Source: Fulvivirga sp. M361
GTDB taxonomy: Bacteria; Bacteroidota; Bacteroidia; Cytophagales; Cyclobacteriaceae
Assembly (NCBI RefSeq): GCF_007097395.1
Contig: NZ_VKDC01000014.1
Location: forward strand, 1 to 64,000
Length of the DNA stretch: 64,000 nucleotides
Direction of reading: 5' to 3'
Position numbers and translations under genes: made by a program. The notes beneath the pieces are model-generated. The model did not search any database, had not been told where the DNA came from, and saw nothing but the letters and a program-made list of their open reading frames with translations. Shown here piece after piece: positions 1 through 9,230 of the stretch (positions within the stretch are counted from its first letter, which is position 1; every line of letters begins with the position of its first letter).

Positions 1-49
1 GATTTGAAGTAGTACACACAACACTAAGTTAACCCTTAGTCATCAAAAA

Positions 50-77
50 GGCCGACAGCTTCTCGCTATCGGCCTTT
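50..77. terminator. Hairpin with T-run, possible bidirectional terminator
   Basis: A GGCCGA/TCGGCC stem of 6 bp with a 13-nt loop is followed by TTT on the plus strand and preceded by five A residues, which would be a T-run on the minus strand. It probably ends a gene lying left of the window. Inferred from the hairpin only. Confidence 0.55.
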
Positions 78-91
78 ACTTTCTTTACCAT

Positions 92-120
92 AAAAAGAAG
101 GTGACTTTTGAGACACCCTC
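92..120 (-). terminator. Rho-independent terminator of tRNA-Ala
   Basis: On the minus strand, directly after the tRNA, a 7-bp stem (97-103 with 114-120, one G-T wobble) with a 10-nt loop is followed by five T residues. On the plus strand six T residues follow the same stem, so it could work both ways. Confidence 0.6.
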
Positions 121-127
121 TTTTTTG

Positions 128-201
128 TGGAGAATAACGGATTCGAACCGATGACCTCTACACTGCCAGTGTAGCGCTCTAGCCAACTGAGCTAATTCCC
201 C
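128..201 (-). tRNA. tRNA-Ala (anticodon GGC)
   Basis: The minus strand folds as a tRNA. The 7-bp acceptor stem GGGGAAT/ATTCTCC carries the G3-U70 wobble that is the identity element for alanyl-tRNA synthetase. The D arm begins with TAGCTCAGTTGG, the anticodon stem CTACA/TGTAG closes the loop CTGGCAG (anticodon GGC), and the T arm has GGTTCGAATCC. The discriminator is A. The 3' CCA is not encoded, so it must be added after transcription. A terminator follows within 8 nt, so it is probably transcribed alone. Confidence 0.95.
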
Positions 202-231
202 ATTGGGCTGCAAATATAAAAAAATAATTTA

Positions 232-702
232 CTAAAACGGACGTCTGGCGCCCCGGAATCTTTTTTTGTAATACGTGGAATTCATATCGCTTTCTACTAC
301 GCCAAGTGACGACGAACTATGAATGAACATCACCTTTCCTCTACGCACCGAAGTGACCATACCGACGTGGGTTACTTTGCGTTTCTTTTTGCCAGTAGCG
401 AAAAATACCAGGTCACCGGGCTGTACTTTATCGCGCTTCACTTTTTCACCTACTTTACTTTGATCGGCCGAGGTCCTTGGCAAGGTGTATTTAACTGCCT
501 GAAATGAATTGCATAACAGACCCGAACAGTCCATACCACCCCGTGTAGTACCGCCCCATTTATAAGGTGTTCCGATATAACTTCGGGCCGTACTAATGAC
601 TTTATTGATCTTTTGCTCCCTTATCCGGGCTTTCTTCGCCGCTCCGCAAGAGGTGAACGTACTTATTATAATGCAAAAAAATACGAGCCGTCTTATACTC
701 AT
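232..702 (-). CDS. NlpC/P60 (C40) peptidoglycan peptidase, lipoprotein
   Basis: 156-residue probable cell-wall hydrolase. A short hydrophobic leader ends in a lipobox-like FTSC with Cys19, so it is probably an outer-membrane-anchored lipoprotein. The rest is one NlpC/P60 domain: YIGTPYKWGG starts it, the nucleophile Cys59 lies in DCSG, the general base His112 in THVGMV, and a third polar residue His128 in FIHSS. This family cleaves the D-gamma-glutamyl-meso-DAP bond of stem peptides or related amide bonds. The length is that of a minimal Spr/NlpC-type lipoprotein. It is transcribed away from the FAD/Fe-S oxidoreductase gene, with about 105 nt between them for two promoters. Function is sure at family level; the exact bond cut is not known. 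Confidence 0.9.
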   Translation of the reverse strand: MSIRRLVFFCIIISTFTSCGAAKKARIREQKINKVISTARSYIGTPYKWGGTTRGGMDCSGLLCNSFQAVKYTLPRTSADQSKVGEKVKRDKVQPGDLVFFATGKKKRKVTHVGMVTSVRRGKVMFIHSSSSLGVVESDMNSTYYKKRFRGARRPF

Positions 703-808
703 CCGTGATATTCCTAAAGTTTAAAAAATGAAAGGACGATAAATCGGTGTTTCCTTTATACAAAGGGAAAAACATTTTAATTTTCATGCAAATTTTATTC
801 CTAAAAAT

Positions 809-3730
809 TTGACAGTCACTGCTACTAATTTTCAAGATCTAAACGATCAACTGCAAGGTACATTGTATTATGATGATACAATGCGCCGCCTCTATGCCAC
901 GGATGCTTCCGCCTACCGCGAGTTACCTGACGCCGTGGCCATTCCAAAAAGTGTTGATGACCTGAAACTGCTCATTACTTTTGCTAATGAACACTCGATC
1001 CCACTTATACCACGTACCGCCGGCACTTCTCTGGCCGGGCAAGTAGTGGGTAAAGGCATTATTGTAGATGTGTCGAAGCATTTTACAGATATTCTTGAAG
1101 TAAATAAAGAAGAACAATGGGTACGAGCGCAGCCCGGGGTGATCCGCGATGAGCTTAACTTGCACCTCAAATCGTATGGGTTACTCTTTGGGCCGGAAAC
1201 TTCCACAGCTAACCGGGCCATGTTGGGAGGTATGATAGGTAATAATTCCTGCGGATCTAACTCAGTGGTATATGGCAGCACCCGGGACCACCTGATATCC
1301 GTAAAAGGACTGCTAAGCGATGGCTCAGAAGTAGAATTTAAAGCGCTCAGCAAAGAAGAATTTAATGCAAAATGTGAGTTGGAGTCCCTTGAGGGCCAGA
1401 TCTATCGTACTACCAGGGACATTCTGACGGATACGGCTAACCAGGCCGAGATTGATAAAGAATTCCCGAAAGCGTCCATAGACCGACGCAATACCGGATA
1501 TGCTATTGACGTACTTAAAAATGCCGAACCTTTCGGTGCTGACGGTGAATTCAACTTTTGCAAACTCATAGCCGGTTCGGAAGGGACACTACTCTTTATA
1601 ACGGAAGCACAGTTACATATAAACCCCTTACCTCCACAACACAGCGGTTTGTTATGTATCCACTTTGAGTCTATCCATGACTCCCTGAAAGGAAACCTCA
1701 TTGCACTCAAATATGATCCCTATGCTTCCGAGCTAATGGACCATTTCATTTTGGAATGCACTAAAAACAACTCTGAGCAGCGTCAAAACCGCTTTTTCGT
1801 CCAGGGCGATCCAAAAGCGCTTCTGGTGGTGGAACTACGTGCTGAAAACCCGGAAGAGCTTCAACAGAAAGCGGACCAGCTCAAAGAAGAACTGAAAGCC
1901 CAGGGGTTGGGCTACCATTATCCGTTTATCACCGGAGAAGATACCAAACGGGTATGGACGCTTCGCAAAGCAGGTTTAGGATTGCTGAGCAACATGCCCG
2001 GAGATGCCAAACCTGTCCCTGTGATAGAAGACACAGCGGTGGATGTTCAGGACCTGCCCGATTATATCGAAGAGTTCAACCAGCTACTGAAAAAACACGA
2101 CCTGTTTTGCGTGCACTACGCCCATGCAGGTTCAGGTGAACTTCACCTACGCCCTATTCTTGACTTAAAGACAGAAAGTGGCAACACACTTTTTCGCACT
2201 GTACTGGATGAGATTGCCCGGTTGGTCAAGAAATACCAGGGGTCACTGAGTGGTGAGCATGGGGACGGACGTCTAAGAGGGGAATTTATTCCGTTCATGA
2301 TCGGCGAGCATAATTATAAGCTGTTGAAAGAGGTAAAAAAAGCGTGGGACCCTAAAAACCTTCTGAATCCCGGAAAAATTGTGGACACCCCCTCCATGAA
2401 CACTTTCTTGCGTTATAAGCCTGGCCAGGAAACCCGCCAATTCAATACGGTTTTGAATTTCGATTCCACACAGGGCATTTTACGTGCGGCGGAACAGTGT
2501 AATGGCTCCGGCGACTGTCGTAAAACACATCTTACCGGTGGTACCATGTGCCCTTCGTATATGGTTACCAAAAATGAAAAAGACACCACACGGGCACGTG
2601 CGAACATTCTACGGGAAATACTGACCAACTCTGAAAAAGACAATCCTTTTGATAGTCCCGAGATCAAAGAGGTGATGGATCTGTGCTTTTCCTGTAAAGG
2701 CTGTAAGTCCGAATGCCCCTCTAACGTAGATGTGGGCAAACTCAAGGCAGAATTTCAGCACCAATATTACAAGGCCAATGGCACACCTTTCAGGACATGG
2801 ATGGTCGCCAATTTTACCAAACTGAATAAATTGGCTGTAAAAATTCCTTTTTTATACAACCTAACCTTCAAAACACCACTGGCAAGTGTAGCTAAAAGTA
2901 TGGTGGGTTTCCATCCCAAAAGGAGCATGCCGGCCCTTTCCAAACAGACGGTGGTAAGTTGGTACAAAAAGCAGTATACCGCTTTAAACAGAAGCACCGA
3001 AAAGAAAGGCGAGGTCTATTTCTTCTGCGACGAGTTTACCAATTACAATGATGGTGAAATAGGCATAACGGCTATCAAACTGCTGCATGAATTAGGTTAC
3101 GATGTCAAGTTGATCGACCACAAGGAAAGTGGCCGTACTTTTCTCTCCAAAGGCGTGCTGGCAGAAGTAAAAGAAATTGCCAGGTACAATGTTTCGTTAT
3201 TCTCACCACTCATTGACAAAAACACTCCTTTGGTGGGCGTCGAACCTTCGGCAATACTCACTTTCCGTGATGAATACCCCGAACTGGTAGAAAAGGACAT
3301 GGTTGAAAAAGCCGAAGAACTGGCAAAAAATACGTTTACCATAGAAGAATTCCTGGCAGATCGTATAGAAGACATCGAGGTCAGTCGCTTTTCCGATGAA
3401 AAACGTGTGATCAAATTCCATGGCCATTGTCATCAAAAAGCACTTTCTTCGCTGGTACCCGACAAAAAACTTCTGTCACTACCTAAAAACTATGAAGTCC
3501 ACCTCATTCCTTCCGGTTGCTGTGGTATGGCCGGTTCTTTCGGGTATGAAAAAGAGCACTATGATGTTTCCATGAAAGCAGGTGAACTGGTCCTTTTCCC
3601 AACGGTGCGTAAGCAGCCTGACGATGTGATCATTGCCGCCCCGGGTACCAGTTGCCGTCATCAGATCAAAGACGGAACGGGACGTATTGCAAAACACCCT
3701 GTAGAAGTATTGTACGAAGCATTGCATTAA
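809..3730 (+). CDS. FAD-linked oxidase / Fe-S oxidoreductase fusion (D-lactate dehydrogenase-like, YdiJ type)
   Basis: 973-residue flavin and iron-sulfur enzyme. The N-terminal half is a PCMH-type FAD-binding domain (PRTAGTSLAGQVVGKG near residues 68-85) followed by an FAD-oxidase C-terminal domain with SGEHGDGR near residue 485. The second half is a GlpC/HdrD-like Fe-S module with CNGSGDC...MCPS and CFSCKGCKSECPS cluster ligands, then the CCG region with HGHCHQKA and PSGCCGMAGSFG. Proteins of this layout oxidise D-2-hydroxyacids such as D-lactate or 2-hydroxyglutarate and pass electrons to the quinone pool; the substrate cannot be read here. The start used is TTG. A later in-frame ATG (residue 25) would remove the conserved region before MRRLYATDASAYRE, so the TTG start is preferred, though no clear ribosome binding site is visible. 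Confidence 0.88.
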   Translation: MTVTATNFQDLNDQLQGTLYYDDTMRRLYATDASAYRELPDAVAIPKSVDDLKLLITFANEHSIPLIPRTAGTSLAGQVVGKGIIVDVSKHFTDILEVNKEEQWVRAQPGVIRDELNLHLKSYGLLFGPETSTANRAMLGGMIGNNSCGSNSVVYGSTRDHLISVKGLLSDGSEVEFKALSKEEFNAKCELESLEGQIYRTTRDILTDTANQAEIDKEFPKASIDRRNTGYAIDVLKNAEPFGADGEFNFCKLIAGSEGTLLFITEAQLHINPLPPQHSGLLCIHFESIHDSLKGNLIALKYDPYASELMDHFILECTKNNSEQRQNRFFVQGDPKALLVVELRAENPEELQQKADQLKEELKAQGLGYHYPFITGEDTKRVWTLRKAGLGLLSNMPGDAKPVPVIEDTAVDVQDLPDYIEEFNQLLKKHDLFCVHYAHAGSGELHLRPILDLKTESGNTLFRTVLDEIARLVKKYQGSLSGEHGDGRLRGEFIPFMIGEHNYKLLKEVKKAWDPKNLLNPGKIVDTPSMNTFLRYKPGQETRQFNTVLNFDSTQGILRAAEQCNGSGDCRKTHLTGGTMCPSYMVTKNEKDTTRARANILREILTNSEKDNPFDSPEIKEVMDLCFSCKGCKSECPSNVDVGKLKAEFQHQYYKANGTPFRTWMVANFTKLNKLAVKIPFLYNLTFKTPLASVAKSMVGFHPKRSMPALSKQTVVSWYKKQYTALNRSTEKKGEVYFFCDEFTNYNDGEIGITAIKLLHELGYDVKLIDHKESGRTFLSKGVLAEVKEIARYNVSLFSPLIDKNTPLVGVEPSAILTFRDEYPELVEKDMVEKAEELAKNTFTIEEFLADRIEDIEVSRFSDEKRVIKFHGHCHQKALSSLVPDKKLLSLPKNYEVHLIPSGCCGMAGSFGYEKEHYDVSMKAGELVLFPTVRKQPDDVIIAAPGTSCRHQIKDGTGRIAKHPVEVLYEALH

Positions 3731-3736
3731 GCATAT

Positions 3737-3765
3737 TTGATTTTCAAGAAAAGAAAATCAATTTT
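3737..3765 (+). terminator. AT-rich hairpin terminator after the oxidoreductase
   Basis: A perfect 9-bp stem (TTGATTTTC/GAAAATCAA) with a 7-nt loop starts six nt after the stop codon and runs into TTTT. The stem is AT-rich, so strength is uncertain. Confidence 0.45.
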
Positions 3766-3902
3766 GGCACGTATTTCTTCAAGAAACAAAACTTTATTTC
3801 ATAGTCCATGATGAAATATATTTAATTTGGTCAAATTAGTTTACTCAGCTAAGCGTGAGAAGATGAAAGAACTGACGATCAGGTTATTTAAATGAAGGTG
3901 CT

Positions 3903-5801
3903 ATGTGTGGAATAACCGGCGTATATGCGTTTAATATGGTAGGCCGGATCAGCATGATCAACGTGGCAAATGCAACAGCCTCCCTGGCAAAACGCGGGCC
4001 TGATTTTCAAGACATTTACAATGATCAGACTGTGGCCCTGGGTCATCGCAGGTTATCCATTATTGACACTTCTGATAATGGCAATCAGCCCATGTTTGAC
4101 TCAAGTGGGCGCTACGGTATCATCTTTAATGGTGAGATTTATAACTATGCCGCATTACGACAGGAATTGATCTCTCAAGGTGTTGCTTTCCGATCAAAAA
4201 CGGATACCGAAGTGTTGTTACAGCTTTACATCCGTGAAGGGAAATCATGCCTTGACAAACTCAATGGCTTTTTCTCTTTTGCCATTTATGACAGAGACGA
4301 ACGATCCCTTTTTATAGCACGGGACCGCATAGGTATCAAGCCACTGTATTATATGCAGGATGGCGACCGGCTACTCTTTGCTTCGGAAATAAAGTCGCTT
4401 TTAGCTTACGGCATTGACAAAACCATCGACTACTCGTCACTTTACACGTATTTACAGCTTAACTATATCCCGGCCCCGGGCACCATTTTTCAGAAAGTAA
4501 AAAAACTGCTCCCAGGCCATTACATCGAAATTCAACCGGAACAGATCAATGTTGACAGCTACTATACGATCCCATATGACCGGGACAACTATACCAGGGC
4601 GCCTTATGAAGAACAGTGTAAAAAACTGGAATCACTGCTGGAAGAAGCAGTACAAAAAAGGTTAGTAGCTGATGTGCCTTTGGGTTCATTTCTCAGTGGT
4701 GGCATAGACTCATCGGTCATTGCAACGCTAGCTAAAAGACATAAACCCGACCTGCATACATTTTCCATCGGATATCGTGATGAAAAGTTTTTTGATGAGA
4801 CCGACTATGCCAGGTCGGTGGCTAAAAAAATAGGCTCCGAGCATACGGTTTTTTCACTTACCAATCGTGACCTGTATGAAAAAGTGGGGGACATCCTGGA
4901 GTATATGGATGAGCCTTTCGCAGATTCATCGGCCATTGCCGTGTATATCCTTTCCGAAGAAACACGCAAACATGCTACCGTAGCGCTTTCCGGAGACGGG
5001 GCTGACGAGCTATTTGCGGGATATAACAAGCATGCCGCCTTTCGAAAGATCATAGAAGGGGGTGGAGCTACACACGCGGTCCGATTGTTTCAACCCTTAT
5101 GGTCCATATTGCCAAAGTCACGCAACAATGCGCTCACGAATAAATTTCGTCAGTTGCACCGGTTTGGCAAGGGCATGAAGCTCAGCAGTACAGAACGCTA
5201 CTGGCAATGGGCCGGTTATGCAAATGAAAATGAAGCCACTCGCCTGTTATCCCAACCATCACGAGAGGCACTGGACTATGAACATTATGACCAGCTAAAA
5301 AAACAACTACTTCATCACATTCCTGCCAAAGAGTCTATCAATGACTTACTTTACACTGATACACAACTGGTACTTGCCGATGATATGCTTACCAAAGTAG
5401 ACCGGATGAGCATGGCAAACAGCCTGGAAGTACGGGTGCCTTTCCTGGACCATGAGTTAGTGGAATATGCCTTCCAGCTTTCGGACAATTCTAAAATCAA
5501 TGGAGAAATCAGGAAAAGGATCTTACAGGATACTTTTAGAAATGTACTGCCCACCGAGCTTTATAATCGGCCAAAAAAGGGATTTGAAGTACCTATCCTC
5601 AAATGGTTCAGAGAGGAAATGAGCTGGATGATCAAAAATGACCTCCTGGCTGATGAATTCATTAAAGACCAGGGTATTTTTGATGTAAAAGAAACACGGC
5701 AGCTAAAAAGAAAGCTATTCTCCTCTAATCCGGGAGATGTCCATGCAAGGATATGGGGACTGATCGTCTTTCAAAGTTGGTGGAAGAAGACCATAGGATA
5801 A
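3903..5801 (+). CDS. asnB: Asparagine synthase (glutamine-hydrolysing)
   Basis: 632-residue AsnB-type amidotransferase. Cys2 directly after the initiator Met (MCGITGVY) is the glutaminase nucleophile of the class II amidotransferase domain (residues 1-200; RGPDFQD and NGEIYNY also seen). The synthetase domain has the ATP-pyrophosphatase P-loop SGGIDSS near residue 263 and the later SGDGADELFAGY motif. It makes asparagine from aspartate, glutamine and ATP in the cytosol; in Bacteroidota, paralogues of this length also occur in polysaccharide clusters where they amidate sugars or peptides. There are no glycosyltransferase genes nearby, so a housekeeping role is more likely. It is monocistronic, with gaps of 172 nt upstream and 123 nt downstream. 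Confidence 0.92.
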   Translation: MCGITGVYAFNMVGRISMINVANATASLAKRGPDFQDIYNDQTVALGHRRLSIIDTSDNGNQPMFDSSGRYGIIFNGEIYNYAALRQELISQGVAFRSKTDTEVLLQLYIREGKSCLDKLNGFFSFAIYDRDERSLFIARDRIGIKPLYYMQDGDRLLFASEIKSLLAYGIDKTIDYSSLYTYLQLNYIPAPGTIFQKVKKLLPGHYIEIQPEQINVDSYYTIPYDRDNYTRAPYEEQCKKLESLLEEAVQKRLVADVPLGSFLSGGIDSSVIATLAKRHKPDLHTFSIGYRDEKFFDETDYARSVAKKIGSEHTVFSLTNRDLYEKVGDILEYMDEPFADSSAIAVYILSEETRKHATVALSGDGADELFAGYNKHAAFRKIIEGGGATHAVRLFQPLWSILPKSRNNALTNKFRQLHRFGKGMKLSSTERYWQWAGYANENEATRLLSQPSREALDYEHYDQLKKQLLHHIPAKESINDLLYTDTQLVLADDMLTKVDRMSMANSLEVRVPFLDHELVEYAFQLSDNSKINGEIRKRILQDTFRNVLPTELYNRPKKGFEVPILKWFREEMSWMIKNDLLADEFIKDQGIFDVKETRQLKRKLFSSNPGDVHARIWGLIVFQSWWKKTIG

Positions 5802-5924
5802 TTTCAAGCGCCTGCTTCACTTCATAAGTGACCTGCAGAATGTGTATTGAAATGACCTGATGGCATGAAAATTGATTATTTCATACTGAATCACCATACT
5901 CTTTTCATTTAAAGCAGCCCGCCT

Positions 5925-7307
5925 ATGCTCAACTATCTACTCATCTCCCTAATGATCAGTGTAGCGGCTATTTACCCATCTATTCCGCCTAAAAGAAAAC
6001 CCACTGCCATCCGGCTGGTATATGACCACACAACCTTACGAATACAAAATCGAAAATTCACCCTGGGCATCGAAGCCACTATGCGTGATTCCTCTGTACG
6101 CCGTACCAGGAACCTTGGAGGAAAACTTCGTTATAAAGATTTTGAATTCCACGTTGAAGGAGGCACATTCAGAACCGGCAAGATTATGATAGATCCGGAT
6201 AAACTAACAGGTGATATAAAGGTCATTGCCCAGTCAAAAAGGTATCCTAAAGTAACCACCTGGCTTAGCATCCCAATAAATGTAGAGCTTGCGATTATTG
6301 AAGGAGATACTGAAATTAAAGCCAGGGCACCCGGAGACGGCTTTAGACCCAAGTTGATCGCTGTTTTTGATAATGGCGAACAACTACCTATCGATAATCA
6401 AACGCTAAAATATCAGCGCTATCATATAGAAGTTAATGGTGGTGTATTTAAAAACGGGCGTATACAAATCGACCCTGACTACCGCAATATAGAGGGCCAC
6501 CAGGTAGAGTTGAATGTTTTTGCACGTGCTGCTCCCGGTGTTGCGCTCACTTTGCCTGTCATCTTAGATTATGTCAAAGACTATCACTTCATCTATCACA
6601 CCATGGACGGAAGTGACGGATTTGGCGGCAGCGACGGGTCTGGCAGTGGCCGGAATGGAACCGACGGATCAAATGGCAGGAACGGCTCAGATGGTCATGA
6701 CGCTGCTGAAATACATGTTTATGTATCTCAGCCCTCTGATTCTATAATCGCCGCAGACCTGCTGAAAGTGGAAGTAATCAGTGGTGCAAAGAAAGCTTAT
6801 TACCTGATCAATGCACAAGGAGGAAATTTGGAGATCTATAATCGTGGTGGAGATGGCGGGGACGGTGGTGACGGTGGAGATGGCGGGGACGGTGCCGATG
6901 GTGAGGACGGCAAAATAAAAACCATAAAAGAATGGACCAGCGATACTACCTTCGTGGAGAAAGAGATCAGGTTAGAAGGACATGACGGTGGGCACGGAGG
7001 AGATGGTGGAGATGGCGGAGACGGCGGAGATGGAGGCCGCGGCGGAGATGTTTTTATTTACCATGTAGCCGGAGCAGAATTGTACCTGGACAGGATCGTC
7101 GTATATAACCAGGGAGGAGACGGAGGCAATGGGGGAGACGGTGGAGACGAAGGTGACGGCGCGAAAGGCGGTTCGGGCAACCCTAATGGCAAAAATGGAA
7201 ATAATGGCGATGATGGGCAGGACGGACAAAGCGGACATGATGGGGTAAACGGCGAAGTATTCTACTCCATATGGGAAGGCAAAGATCATCACATGCGGTA
7301 CGATTAG
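5925..7307 (+). CDS. Secreted Gly-Asp-Gly (collagen-like) repeat protein with duplicated N-terminal domain
   Basis: 460 residues; no family recognised. A hydrophobic start suggests a signal peptide. Residues 25-220 hold two copies of a domain of about 90 residues, recognisable by VEGGTFRTGKIMIDPD and VNGGVFKNGRIQIDPD. From about residue 227 to the end three low-complexity blocks rich in GGDGGDG/GDGGN triplets alternate with short ordered segments (for example around HVYVSQPSDSI and VFIYHVAGAELYLDRIVV). The triplets look like collagen-like or Ca-binding glycine-aspartate repeats, and the ordered segments look like beta-strands stacked between them. No T9SS sorting domain is visible. It is probably an exported structural protein. 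The neighbouring TraB-like gene has the same direction but lies about 200 nt away. Function unknown. Confidence 0.75.
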   Translation: MLNYLLISLMISVAAIYPSIPPKRKPTAIRLVYDHTTLRIQNRKFTLGIEATMRDSSVRRTRNLGGKLRYKDFEFHVEGGTFRTGKIMIDPDKLTGDIKVIAQSKRYPKVTTWLSIPINVELAIIEGDTEIKARAPGDGFRPKLIAVFDNGEQLPIDNQTLKYQRYHIEVNGGVFKNGRIQIDPDYRNIEGHQVELNVFARAAPGVALTLPVILDYVKDYHFIYHTMDGSDGFGGSDGSGSGRNGTDGSNGRNGSDGHDAAEIHVYVSQPSDSIIAADLLKVEVISGAKKAYYLINAQGGNLEIYNRGGDGGDGGDGGDGGDGADGEDGKIKTIKEWTSDTTFVEKEIRLEGHDGGHGGDGGDGGDGGDGGRGGDVFIYHVAGAELYLDRIVVYNQGGDGGNGGDGGDEGDGAKGGSGNPNGKNGNNGDDGQDGQSGHDGVNGEVFYSIWEGKDHHMRYD

Positions 7308-7506
7308 GACCTTAGTAATTATTACAATACCAAGAATAAATATAAAGTCTGGCAATTCCGCATCTGCAGTGGATACTTTCACATCGCCTAAAGGCTTGTT
7401 TTGCATTTTACACCCTGCCATTAAGGTGTAGAATTACAATATTTATTACATGATGCTTACTTCCATAGGCGATTCTTTTATATTGGCTTTTTTAAACCCT
7501 GTGGTC

Positions 7507-8406
7507 ATGCGTAAGGTTAGTCTAACGTTATTTTTTATTTATTTTTCGGCCGTTGTAGGTCTTAGCCAGGCTACTTCTGACAACTCAGTACTGTGGAAGG
7601 TGTCAGGAAATGGCCTTTCGGAACCATCTTATCTTTTTGGCATCATCAATTTCTTACCGGCCAGCGGATTTTCTATCCCTCCGGAAGTGGAGGCTGCCAT
7701 GGAGCAATGTAAGGTTTTTGCCACAAAAAACCTTTTAAACAAAACTTCTAAAAAAAGATTTAGTGATGCGGTAAAAATCCCAAATAATGGATGGATCAAC
7801 GATTACCTGAGTGATGACGAACTTAATCAATTACGGCTGCTGCTTCTGCTGGATTATGAGGTGAAAGAACATGTATATCACGACTATTACAGCAGGCTGC
7901 AACCCATCATATTAGTAACCAGCACTGCAGCACTACACTTGGGAGATGACATTGTGTACACGGAAGAGTTACTGAGTGACATGGCCCGCAAATACCGTAT
8001 GAAAAACGAGGAGCTGGGCAGTATAGAAGAAGAAATAGAAGCTTTTAAACAATTCCCTATCGACGATCAGGTGAATGCATTAAAGTACACCGTAAATAAC
8101 TTTTACGAACACCTTGCTGACTTCGATGCTATGGTAAAAGCCTATCTCGAGGAGCAGGATCTAAAAAAAGTGAAGGACGAAACTTTTAAAGCTACGAATG
8201 AAAGTAAATCATTTAAGAAAGTGTATTATGACGCCAGGGTCATCAAATGGGCGCCTAAAATTGAAGGCTTAATGAAAAATAAAGCCACCTTTTTATCCTT
8301 AGGCGTACCTTACCTCGTAGGAGATGAAGGTCTGATATCGTTACTCCGTACGAAAGGATATACCGTAAGTGCTATGCCCGCCACTTTCCCTAAAAAGAAG
8401 CTCTAA
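7507..8406 (+). CDS. TraB/GumN-family protein lacking the GxxH histidines
   Basis: 299 residues from the internal ATG at 7507, chosen because a typical signal peptide (MRKVSLTLFFIYFSAVVGLS) begins there; an upstream ATG at 7450 would add 19 residues. LWKVSGNGLSEPSYLFG is the start motif of TraB/GumN proteins, and the end (LGVPYLVGDEGLISLLRTKGYTV) matches the family's C-terminal motif. TraB/Tiki enzymes are metalloproteases whose two GxxH motifs bind metal. Here the first reads GIIN instead of GTIH and the second reads GVPY instead of GAGH, so both histidines are gone. An exported, probably non-catalytic family member. No partner is evident next to it. Confidence 0.8.
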   Translation: MRKVSLTLFFIYFSAVVGLSQATSDNSVLWKVSGNGLSEPSYLFGIINFLPASGFSIPPEVEAAMEQCKVFATKNLLNKTSKKRFSDAVKIPNNGWINDYLSDDELNQLRLLLLLDYEVKEHVYHDYYSRLQPIILVTSTAALHLGDDIVYTEELLSDMARKYRMKNEELGSIEEEIEAFKQFPIDDQVNALKYTVNNFYEHLADFDAMVKAYLEEQDLKKVKDETFKATNESKSFKKVYYDARVIKWAPKIEGLMKNKATFLSLGVPYLVGDEGLISLLRTKGYTVSAMPATFPKKKL

Positions 8407-9230
8407 CACTACTCGTTCGGCTGGCGAACTGAAGAAGTTAATTTCAATGCTTAAATTACCCTTATCCTCATGATTTACTGAACCCTTAATAGTACGGTGC
8501 AAGAAAGGCAAGACATATGAGATCGGCTTCACCTACCTACAGGAGTTGAAAAATGTATCTAACGGCTAAATGAACTGATTTGACGGTATCCTTGTGTTTT
8601 AGGATAGAAAACGCATAACCCCACGGAAATTATATCGTGATGAAAAATGGCGCAGAAGTCAATGTATCGGAGCTGCTTATGCAGAAGATAAATTTGTGCT
8701 AATAACTACTTAGTGATCTACACATCGGATATGACCATTCAATCCGTTTGAATCTACAGGCAAAAATGACCAAGGTTGGTCATTGACACGGCCAGGTAAA
8801 CCTGTTATATTTAAATGAGATCTTTGTCCAGTAAAAGATCACTTCTATCCGGAAATTTCCTTCGTGATAAAGTAGTAAGGGTTGGACCTTCTCTATCCAT
8901 GAGGGTTTTTTGTGACTCTTATATTTTTTAAGATAACTAATAAATTATGCGACCTGTTTTTTCAACTCATAAGTATAAGCCTCAACAAATCATGACAATT
9001 GCCTCAGATAGCCGGGACCTTCGCTTGTATCATTTCGATCTGACCCAGCTTAGTATTAAATCATAATTATCGTTCCGGGGTTAAGTTAAGTTCTGTTACT
9101 GTAACGATGACTTGCCCATCCGACAATTTAACCCTTTTGACTTGGTCAATTATGATCAACCTGTCCTAAACCCTGGTTATAATGTCTTTTAAGAGTACCC
9201 GTTCGTTGGCTATAAAAACACCTACCGCCC
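8407..9230. other. 824-nt intergenic stretch without a recognisable gene
   Basis: No ORF above about 20 codons with family features is seen. The only clear structure is a perfect hairpin at 8765-8784 (AATGACCA/TGGTCATT, 4-nt loop) without a T-run. The 3' part must contain the promoter of the large T9SS protein. It may be a decayed gene. Confidence 0.5.

Noticed and set aside
6600-7290. Short tandem repeat region as non-coding satellite
   Set aside because: The GGnGAn repeats stay in one open frame across the whole gene and are interrupted by well-formed coding segments.
8765-8784. Hairpin as transcription terminator
   Set aside because: No T-run follows on either strand and it lies more than 350 nt after the nearest stop codon.
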